DNA of 5,485 nt from a bacterium (GTDB lineage Bacteria > Bdellovibrionota_C > UBA2361 > OMII01): positions 1 to 5,485 of the forward strand of contig JAFMIS010000185.1 in assembly GCA_017853915.1 (NCBI GenBank). Reading direction: 5' to 3'. The notes beneath the pieces were generated by a model. The model was not told the DNA's origin. It saw nothing but the letters and a program-made list of their open reading frames with translations, and made no database searches. Numbering within the stretch: the stretch's first letter is position 1; each line of letters opens with the position of its first letter. Below are positions 1 through 5,485 of the stretch, piece after piece. The position numbers and the translations under genes are program-made.

Positions 1-149
1 CAAAGAGAACGGCGAGAAATTTTGAACAAAGAGAGCAGCGAGAAAGTTTGAACAAAGAGAGCAGCGAGAAAGTTTGAACAAAGAGATGGGCGTGAAATTG
101 TAACAAAGAGAGCGGCGAGAAATTTTGAACAAAGAGAGCAGCGAGAAGA
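1..149. repeat. Tandem array of a ~26-bp purine-rich repeat (about 5.5 units)
   Basis: Units begin at positions 1, 27, 53, 79, 104 and 130. Spacing is 26 bp except for the fourth unit, which is 25 bp. Each unit starts CAAAGAG, continues with a variable AGCAGCGAG or AACGGCGAG core, and ends in an A/T-rich part such as AAATTTTGAA. Units 2 and 3 are identical. Unit 4 (79-103) is the most diverged, with ATGGGCGTG in its core. Unit 6 (130-149) keeps only the first half and then runs into a G/A-rich tract. The first unit lies flush with the window edge, so the array probably extends to the left. There are no spacers between units. Seen directly in the sequence; function unknown. Confidence 0.92.
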
Positions 150-168
150 GGGAGGGGGAAGAGGCTGT

Positions 169-311
169 CTCACCCAACAGGTCATGGATTGTGCCATGTA
201 GGTGCATCGACCCGAGGGCGGGGGTTACTTGAGTCAACCTACGAAAAATGCCTGGCCCATGAGCGTAGACTCACCGGGCTCTCTTTTATCAATCGGGCGC
301 CTATGGCCCTC
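169..311 (+). pseudogene. GxxExxY-family protein remnant (nonsense, frameshift, 3' truncation)
   Basis: I recognise the conserved N-terminal block of GxxExxY proteins, a small PDDEXK-like family of unknown role. From 169 the frame reads LTQQVMDCAM, then TAG at 199-201, then VHR at 202-210. This fits the usual pattern of a V-I-x-C-A-I-E-V-H-R type, with the Glu codon changed to TAG. Between 211 and 224 there are 14 bases where about five codons are expected, so one base is lost. The frame then shifts and reads GRGLLESTYEKCLAHE followed by RRLTGLSFINRAPMAL. The signature G-L-L-E-S-T-Y lies at 222-242. Similarity stops near 311, where the inverted repeat copy takes over. The downstream half of the family, which holds the remaining nuclease-fold residues, is missing, and no good start codon precedes the block. 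The shifted frame stays open from a TTG at 189 to a stop ending at 398 (69 codons), but its last 29 codons do not resemble the family. A short expressed protein is possible but unlikely. Confidence 0.8.
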
Positions 312-323
312 CCTCTCGCTGTC

Positions 324-340
324 CTCGCTGCTCTCTTTGT
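324..340 (-). repeat. Inverted copy of the tandem-repeat unit
   Basis: The sequence CTCGCTGCTCTCTTTGT is the exact reverse complement of ACAAAGAGAGCAGCGAG, which occurs at 26-42, 52-68 and 129-145 in the array. The match is 17 of 17 bases. The innermost pair (129-145 with 324-340) encloses 178 bp containing the GxxExxY remnant and could form a long stem if transcribed. It lies just after the point where GxxExxY similarity ends, so it marks the other boundary of the same unit. Confidence 0.85.
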
Positions 341-416
341 AACGTTATCCTTCGAGAGAGAGAATCTCGGTCATAGGCGTAGCTGTCTGAAGTGCTAGGG
401 TCAGAGCTCTTCTGTT

Positions 417-421
417 GGAAG
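417..421 (+). promoter_or_regulatory. Shine-Dalgarno-like GGAAG that decides the start at 430
   Basis: GGAAG ends 8 bases before the ATG at 430. It is only 2 bases before the ATG at 424, and it overlaps the codons after the TTG at 415. Spacing therefore favours 430 over the two longer possibilities. Confidence 0.45.
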
Positions 422-429
422 TCATGGCT

Positions 430-2967
430 ATGTGGGCACGCGTTCATTCGCTCATTCATCTTTATGTTTTCTGGATTGTCCTCGGATTCGCGCTGCTCTC
501 AAGTGGCTCCGTCATGGCTCAGTCGGAGTTTGCGCCGGGAGAGGATTTCTACGAAGAGGTGGTACTAAAGGATCTGCCGATCTCAACCGCGATAGCTTTC
601 GCGCCTCAAAATAGGGCCTATCTGGCGTTGAAAATTGGGGTTGTGAGAACCATTCAGGATGAGGTGCTGCTCTCTGAGCCATTCCTCGATATCTCCGCGA
701 TGGTTAATAAGGCGACCGACCGTGGGCTGCTCGGGCTGGCCGTCGATCCTGATTTTCCATCAAAGCCGTATGTGTATCTCTCGTATGTGTATGATCCCCC
801 AGGCGCCGCGCCTGATGTGGGAGATCCGCGCTTGATTCAGATTGCGCGAGTCACGGCGGACGCGGCTAAGGACTACAAGGTCGCACTGCCGGGTAGTCTC
901 GAAGTTATTGTTGGTAAGAATAGCGTGCTGGAGAATATGGCTCCTCCGGTGCCGGATGGAGATCCGAATATTCCGGAGAGGGCCTCCTGCATGACGGGAC
1001 TCAGTATGGATGGCGATCCGATTGAGGATTGCATCCCGAACGACTATCCCTCGCACTCGGCCGGAACCCTCATGTTTGGGCACGACAGGGTGCTCTTTGC
1101 CTCCATTGGCGATGGTGCCGATTATACCCAACCGAATCGGGTTGGGCTGCGCACGCAGAATCTCGATTCTCTCTCGGGGCGAGTATTGCGCATTAATCCC
1201 GATACAGGTCAGGGAATCTCCGGGAACCCGTGGTTCGACCCGGCTCGGCCCGGGGCGAACCGATCGCGCGTCTGGATGTATGGATTTCGCAATCCTTTTC
1301 GTATCACGATCAACCCGTTGAATGAGCAGGTGTACGTAGGTGATGTTGGCACCTCCTACTATGAGGAGATAAATGTTGGAAAGGGGCTCAACTTCGGCTG
1401 GCCATGTTACGAGGGTGGTTTCACCGAGCGCTCACAGCTTGAGGGTGAGGCGACGGCCAGTATACCCCAAGTGGGATACAGCGTTGAGCCGCGCACTGTG
1501 GATTTCTGCAGCGCCATGTACGCTCAGGGGCAGGGTGCCGTACGAAAGCCTCTCTACACATACCGCCATCCATACGATGAGACCGGAAAGGACCTCGGAG
1601 CCTCAGTAACGGGCTTGGCGTTTTACTTTGGGGATTCGTATCCAGCCACGTATCGGGGCAGCCTCTTTTTTGCCGATTATGCGCAGAATTTTATCAAATA
1701 TTTGACGTTTGATGGGGCCGGCCGGCCTACAGCGCATGATTTCGCGCTTGAGACAGGTAGCAATCTAGGAGCTGTGCAGCTCACGATAGGGCCTGATACT
1801 AATCTGTACGCGACGTATATCGATCTAAAAACGCGCACAAGTCAGGTTCGTCGATTTCGGGCGAGAGTAGGGGGTAATTCGCCCCCTGTTGTAAGAGCGG
1901 AGGTTTCCCCCCTCTTTGGTGACGTGCCGTTGGTGGTCACAGCTGATGCTTCAAAAAGCTTTGACTCTGAAGGGCAAAGTCTTTCTTTCTCCTGGAATTT
2001 TGGTGATGGCTCGTCAGCGACAGGCGCGCAGACTCAGCACGTCTATTCCAAGGCCGGAAACTACACCGTCACAATAACTGTGAAAGAGTTAAGCGCTCCA
2101 TATCAACAATCAAGCGATTCATTTACGGTGCGCGCCGGCGTGAGGGCTCCGATTGCTCACATTATATCACCCGCGTCCGGATCGACGTATCGTATCGGTG
2201 TTCCAGTAGCGCTTGAGGGGCAAGTAGATAGCGCGGGAAATGCGAATGTTACTGCTAGTTGGAATATCCTGCAGATTCATAACCTGCACACGCATCTTGT
2301 TAATGAGATAAACAGTCAGCGGGCCTCCTTTATGCCCGAGGAGCACACCGACAACACCTCATACGAACTCTGTTTTGTTGTCAGTGCCGGGGAGGGGCTT
2401 GAAGACCAGGAGTGCCAAAGGATCCTGCCCCAAACGAGCGCGTATCTCTTTGCGAGTTCTCCGCCAGGTGCATCGATAGTGTACCTCGATGAGGAAAAAG
2501 AGGTCGTAGCCCCCTATCAGGCATATCCGATCGTCGGATCATCTCAGAGCATCATCGCCAGCAAACTGCATGCTGGACGGTCGTTTGTTGGATGGAGCGA
2601 TGGGATCCTAAGCCGCGAGCGAAGTTTTACCACTAAGAACCAGCCGTGGGCGTTCACTGCTGTCTACAGGAATCTCGCTCCCAAGGCCGTCATTAGCCCT
2701 GCGTTGACCAGTCGCGGCGCGCGCGCCAAAGCGCAGCGCCAATATGTATTCGACGCGAGCAACTCTATTGATCCTGAGGGCGAGGCTTTGACGTACTCGT
2801 GGAGATTCTCGGATGGTGGTCGCGCCGCAGGTTCCGTGGCAAAGAAAAGATTCAAAGCTGATGGGCGCTACCGGGTGCGCCTAACCGTGACAGACGCCTT
2901 GGGAGCAGCATCAACAGCCCGCACCACTATTACTGTGCGTGGAAAGAGCTCTCGGCGAGCTCGGTAG
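430..2967 (+). CDS. Secreted PQQ-dependent sugar dehydrogenase-like (GSDH) protein with PKD modules
   Basis: This 845-residue exported protein (numbered from ATG 430) likely oxidises a sugar or other alcohol with PQQ; the substrate is unknown. A Sec signal peptide ends near VMA|QS (30/31). Residues 40-480 form a glucose/sorbosone dehydrogenase beta-propeller: RGLLGLAVDPDF (98-109), C201...PSHSAG with H209 at the catalytic-His position, SIGDGAD (225-231), SGRVLRINP (249-257), YGFRNPF with R287-N288, and EEIN...NFGWPCYEG (312-329). Likely disulphides are C187-C201 and C326-C360. The tail has a PKD domain (about 483-555, WNFGDG at 522-527), a module with HNLHTH at 617-622 (573-667, C648-C662), an InlB-B-repeat-like module with GWSDG (670-748), and a second PKD-like domain (751-838) with WRFSDG. 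The protein ends in a basic KSSRRAR. In-frame TTG 415 and ATG 424 would add 5 or 2 residues; the GGAAG spacing favours 430. The family is secure; PQQ use is inferred from it. No PQQ synthesis genes are in view. Confidence 0.88.
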   Translation: MWARVHSLIHLYVFWIVLGFALLSSGSVMAQSEFAPGEDFYEEVVLKDLPISTAIAFAPQNRAYLALKIGVVRTIQDEVLLSEPFLDISAMVNKATDRGLLGLAVDPDFPSKPYVYLSYVYDPPGAAPDVGDPRLIQIARVTADAAKDYKVALPGSLEVIVGKNSVLENMAPPVPDGDPNIPERASCMTGLSMDGDPIEDCIPNDYPSHSAGTLMFGHDRVLFASIGDGADYTQPNRVGLRTQNLDSLSGRVLRINPDTGQGISGNPWFDPARPGANRSRVWMYGFRNPFRITINPLNEQVYVGDVGTSYYEEINVGKGLNFGWPCYEGGFTERSQLEGEATASIPQVGYSVEPRTVDFCSAMYAQGQGAVRKPLYTYRHPYDETGKDLGASVTGLAFYFGDSYPATYRGSLFFADYAQNFIKYLTFDGAGRPTAHDFALETGSNLGAVQLTIGPDTNLYATYIDLKTRTSQVRRFRARVGGNSPPVVRAEVSPLFGDVPLVVTADASKSFDSEGQSLSFSWNFGDGSSATGAQTQHVYSKAGNYTVTITVKELSAPYQQSSDSFTVRAGVRAPIAHIISPASGSTYRIGVPVALEGQVDSAGNANVTASWNILQIHNLHTHLVNEINSQRASFMPEEHTDNTSYELCFVVSAGEGLEDQECQRILPQTSAYLFASSPPGASIVYLDEEKEVVAPYQAYPIVGSSQSIIASKLHAGRSFVGWSDGILSRERSFTTKNQPWAFTAVYRNLAPKAVISPALTSRGARAKAQRQYVFDASNSIDPEGEALTYSWRFSDGGRAAGSVAKKRFKADGRYRVRLTVTDALGAASTARTTITVRGKSSRRAR

Positions 2968-3047
2968 CTTGGCCTGTCTGGGGGCTACTTGGCCGGCCTA
3001 CGGCATTAATTCACAGCTTGGGGGCATACAGGGGGTATATAAAATGC

Positions 3048-3067
3048 CCGATAACGTTCCTTATCGG
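3048..3067. terminator. Short hairpin between the convergent genes, possible weak terminator
   Basis: CCGATAA (3048-3054) and TTATCGG (3061-3067) form a perfect 7-bp stem with a 6-base loop. On the reverse strand the stem is followed by GGGCATTTTATAT, a weak T-rich stretch, so it fits best as a terminator for the reverse-strand gene ending at 3125. On the forward strand it is followed by TCAATTAT, not a clean U tract. An alternative 6-bp pairing, GGGCAT (3022-3027) with ATGCCC (3044-3049), overlaps it and could not form at the same time. Confidence 0.4.
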
Positions 3068-3124
3068 TCAATTATAAAGGGTGCCCTTAAGGAGGTTTCC
3101 GCAGGTACGGCGCTCTCCCCTCGG

Positions 3125-5248
3125 TTACACATCCGCCCCTGATGAGAGCGAGCGACGCTCTAGAGAGCTCCGGCCATAGGTGCCGAAGATCGTCGCGCAT
3201 AGGTAGAAGAGCGCTGCAAGGTAGATGGTCGAGGCGATTCCCCAACGGAATGTGACGAGTTGAAGAATTCCTCCAAGCATCGCTCCGAACAGGTTTGCTC
3301 CCAAAGCGCGACCAGGGTCTCCCGCCCTCTCAAATGCGGTCGCAAAGAGGATTCCGCTAAAAAATAGCGGCAGTCCCGATATGAGGCCTGCAAGGAGCGC
3401 TCGTTGAGCCATCGGATACTCAAGCAGAGGCGATAACGGAAGGAGTCCCAGCCCCGCTGTGAGGATCACTACGATAATGCCGGAGAACAGATAGGATGGC
3501 CGAAGCCAGGCAGCCACGACATTTGAGAAAAGAATCATGATGAGAATTCCGGATATCACGGCGCTGTTCACAAACCAGGTGCTTCCAAACAAGATCGAGG
3601 CTTTATTGATGGAGAATACCTGCACCAACGAGAAGCTAACTCCAAGCATTACAAAAGCCACCTCATCCGGTTTTCCCAGGTCAGGCGCGATGAAGTATCC
3701 ATACCGTTGTCGCGATGAAACCAGCCATAGGATTAAGAACATGGCACCGAGCGCGAAGAAGAGCGTCGGTACCGATGGCTTTTCAATGTACAGATAGGGC
3801 CAATTGTCGGTTGTGATTGGGATCTGCCGAGTGGATTCGTCAAAAGCCACCGAATACCTCTCAAGGTGCCCCCTGAGCAGCGGATCAGATTCAATATTTT
3901 TTTGTAGTCGTGCCTGATCTCCCACCACGAAAGCGGTTCCACCCCACCCGTACTCAGAGCCCGGTACATTAAAAACAAGGGGCTGTTGACCGAACGTCTG
4001 TTCAAGGAGATTGCGAATGCGAGCAGCCACGTATGGTCGCTGTAATTGAAAAATGAGGCAGAGGATCCCATCATCGGTGAGTAGATGCTTGGCTGCTTGC
4101 AGCGCCTCTCTGGTGTACACAAAATTATCGAGCCGGGCATTCGAGAGATTCGGGGTTGTGTGTGAATCCAGGAGGCCGAAAACGATCAGATCGTAGGTTT
4201 TAGGGGGATCGTTCAAGAAGATCGCGCGTGCGTCGTTTTCGACAGCGTGGACTCTGGGGTTCGCGTAAGGCGCCTCTGGATGCAGCTGTCTGCCGAGCCG
4301 TAAGAGCACAGGATCAATGTCCACTGCTTTGATGTCGGCATCGGAATGAGCGAGCAGACCAGCCACATCGTTGCCAGTGCCGGCTCCCACGACAAGCGCA
4401 CGTCGAGGTGGATACGCAAGTCGAGAGGGAAGGTTGTAGTGTTGAATGGAGCGCTCCGCTCTTGGTATTGAGTACTGGGCGGAATTATTTTGGATCTGTT
4501 GATATCCAGAGTTGTTGACGGTTACTTTCCACTCTCCCCCATCGCCAAGAGCCGCGAATTGGAGCTTTTGGTAGGGCGTCCAGACGGTGATGTCTGAGTC
4601 GTCAGTCAATTTTCCGAGTACCGCGAAGCCAAGTAACAGAGCTAATAAGGATAGAGAACGAGGCGCTCGACACGAGGGTTGCAAGAGCGCGAGGGCGACG
4701 AGAACCACGATCCACCACACTGGTTCAAGGGAAAAGTACGCCAGAGAAGTAAAGATCAGAACACCGAGGAGGCTACCAAAGATGTCAGCGGAATATGCTT
4801 TGAGTCTTTCGGGAGTAGTAGCGAACAGACGACCAAGTTCGGCACCCAGAGGCACCATTGCTCCCCAACACAGAGCAAGGATGGAAAATACGATCAAGAG
4901 AGACAACACAGCGAAGGTAACGCCACCGAGGATACCCGGGGTGGTCATTTCATTCCACACAAGAAAATCGTGAAAAATCGAGAGTCCCAGTGCGCTGCCG
5001 CGCGCCCCCTCACGGACAAAAGGCACTGAGATCAAAAGCAGTATTACTGCTAGGGGCTTAAGGGCATCGGATGGATTGTCCTTGGGTTTGGGCGCTATGA
5101 GACCCATTCCAAGGCCTAGAAAGCACGAAACCAGGATCGAATTCTGAAGGTATGCCAACACGCTCACCTCAGTCGAGAGTAAACGCACTAGAAGTAGCTC
5201 AAGGAACAGGATGAAGACGCACAGTCGTAGAATTCGTAGGTAGATCAT
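3125..5248 (-). CDS. Membrane protein with spermidine synthase/methyltransferase-like domain between two helix bundles
   Basis: This is a 707-residue inner-membrane protein. Residues 5-213 hold about seven hydrophobic segments. Residues 215-490 form a soluble Rossmann-type domain related to spermidine synthases and SAM methyltransferases. Residues 493-690 hold about seven more segments. In the soluble domain I see the nucleotide-binding loop VVGAGTGND (286-294), the acidic strand end AVDIDP (308-313), ENDAR (337-341), YDLIVFGLLDSHT (352-364), FVYTREAL (376-383), a strand after DDGIL (392-396), and TTDNWPYLY (479-487). The last motif is typical of membrane-fused spermidine-synthase-like proteins. 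Classical aminopropyltransferases have D-S-T-D in the catalytic strand. Here the first aspartate position is Gly358 and only Asp361 remains. The usual GGGDG loop is GAGTG, as in methyltransferases. The exact reaction is therefore open: aminopropyl or methyl transfer. The start has an upstream GAAGGAG, and the next Met is residue 48, inside the membrane region. The gene is monocistronic in this window and converges with the dehydrogenase gene. Confidence 0.85.
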   Translation of the reverse strand: MIYLRILRLCVFILFLELLLVRLLSTEVSVLAYLQNSILVSCFLGLGMGLIAPKPKDNPSDALKPLAVILLLISVPFVREGARGSALGLSIFHDFLVWNEMTTPGILGGVTFAVLSLLIVFSILALCWGAMVPLGAELGRLFATTPERLKAYSADIFGSLLGVLIFTSLAYFSLEPVWWIVVLVALALLQPSCRAPRSLSLLALLLGFAVLGKLTDDSDITVWTPYQKLQFAALGDGGEWKVTVNNSGYQQIQNNSAQYSIPRAERSIQHYNLPSRLAYPPRRALVVGAGTGNDVAGLLAHSDADIKAVDIDPVLLRLGRQLHPEAPYANPRVHAVENDARAIFLNDPPKTYDLIVFGLLDSHTTPNLSNARLDNFVYTREALQAAKHLLTDDGILCLIFQLQRPYVAARIRNLLEQTFGQQPLVFNVPGSEYGWGGTAFVVGDQARLQKNIESDPLLRGHLERYSVAFDESTRQIPITTDNWPYLYIEKPSVPTLFFALGAMFLILWLVSSRQRYGYFIAPDLGKPDEVAFVMLGVSFSLVQVFSINKASILFGSTWFVNSAVISGILIMILFSNVVAAWLRPSYLFSGIIVVILTAGLGLLPLSPLLEYPMAQRALLAGLISGLPLFFSGILFATAFERAGDPGRALGANLFGAMLGGILQLVTFRWGIASTIYLAALFYLCATIFGTYGRSSLERRSLSSGADV

Positions 5249-5259
5249 AAACCCGGAAG

Positions 5260-5266
5260 CTCCTTC
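5260..5266 (-). promoter_or_regulatory. Ribosome binding site GAAGGAG for the membrane enzyme gene
   Basis: Read on the reverse strand, GAAGGAG lies 11 bases before the ATG at 5248. The spacing is slightly long, but the match to the anti-Shine-Dalgarno sequence is strong, and it supports this start. Confidence 0.6.
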
Positions 5267-5283
5267 GGTAAGGCTCTCGCAGC

Positions 5284-5312
5284 TTTATACACGCGCGCCG
5301 GCGACTGGGTAA
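5284..5312 (-). promoter_or_regulatory. Candidate sigma-70-type promoter for the membrane enzyme gene
   Basis: On the reverse strand, TTACCC (5312-5307) and TATAAA (5289-5284) are separated by 17 bases. The -10 element matches 5 of 6 consensus bases and the -35 only 3 of 6. A start near 5277 would give a leader of about 29 bases containing the GAAGGAG site. It is the best-placed candidate upstream of this gene, but it is unsupported beyond sequence resemblance. Confidence 0.3.
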
Positions 5313-5485
5313 GATGACATTTTATCTCCGGTGTGCAGCCTCAATCCACGATAAGATAAGGTATGGACCCGCTGGGGGCAGCATCCTAGAATTTGCCGTA
5401 CGTACCCTCGTCCCCGCCCCGAAGCCGGCGCAACAGTGGTGAGAAACCGGTGAGTGTCGAGACATACGGCAAGTAAGCGGTGTAT
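5313..5485. other. Right-hand end with no identifiable gene
   Basis: I find no recognisable protein, tRNA or other RNA here. An 8-bp inverted repeat, TTGCCGTA (5393-5400) and TACGGCAA (5465-5472), is present with a 64-base interior. Two reverse-strand frames are open for 50 to 66 codons to the window edge, and a 43-codon ATG frame runs forward from 5314. None has a convincing start signal or a familiar sequence, and they contradict one another. Confidence 0.4.

Noticed and set aside
1..149. CRISPR array
   Set aside because: The units are directly adjacent and differ from one another; there are no unique spacers.
353..369. CGAGA/TCTCG hairpin before the dehydrogenase gene
   Set aside because: The stem is only 5 bp in a low-complexity GAGA stretch and no U tract follows; it is probably chance.
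189..398. Intact small protein gene with a TTG start
   Set aside because: Its first part is the 3' side of a frameshifted GxxExxY gene, and its last 29 codons run through the inverted repeat. There is no ribosome binding site. I list it as a pseudogene instead.
3018..3045. Forward promoter TTGGGG with TATAAA or TAAAAT
   Set aside because: The spacing is short, the -35 is poor, and no forward gene follows.
3087..3095. Strong forward Shine-Dalgarno-like TAAGGAGGT in the convergent gap
   Set aside because: No start codon follows at a usable distance; the next ATG is at 3140, inside the reverse-strand gene.
5314..5445. Forward 43-residue ORF starting MTFYLRCAAS
   Set aside because: It has no clear ribosome binding site and no recognisable similarity, and it competes with the open frames on the other strand.
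5285..5485. C-terminal end of another reverse-strand gene (66 codons open to the window edge)
   Set aside because: Another reverse frame is also open for more than 50 codons in the same stretch, as expected for GC-rich DNA. The translation resembles nothing I know.

Overview
The window reads as bacterial chromosomal DNA of moderately high GC content. The exported protein with a cleavable signal peptide and likely disulphides, and the large multi-spanning membrane enzyme, suggest a free-living environmental bacterium, probably with a Gram-negative envelope. Nothing here fixes the phylum. There are no rRNA, tRNA, CRISPR or transposase genes.

Layout. Positions 1-149 hold a tandem array of a roughly 26-bp purine-rich repeat, which probably continues beyond the left edge. 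Positions 169-311 carry a decayed fragment of a GxxExxY-family gene (PDDEXK-like fold). It has lost its 3' half and carries an internal stop and a one-base deletion. At 324-340 a 17-bp inverted copy of the array unit closes the region, so the dead gene sits between inverted repeats like cargo in a small element. A forward gene follows (430-2967). It encodes a secreted PQQ-type glucose/sorbosone dehydrogenase-like protein with a C-terminal tail of PKD and other beta-sandwich modules. After a 157-bp convergent intergenic gap with short hairpins comes a reverse-strand gene (5248-3125). It encodes a 707-residue membrane protein with a spermidine-synthase/methyltransferase-like domain between two sets of membrane helices. 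The last 237 bases hold the probable promoter and ribosome binding site of that gene and nothing else I can identify.

Functional relation. The two intact genes converge, so they are not an operon, and I see no shared pathway. The first is probably a periplasmic or surface sugar (or other alcohol) oxidase. The second is an inner-membrane enzyme of uncertain reaction, because one of the usual aminopropyltransferase aspartates is replaced. The most unusual part of the window is the left end: the repeat array, the GxxExxY remnant and the inverted repeat copy together.
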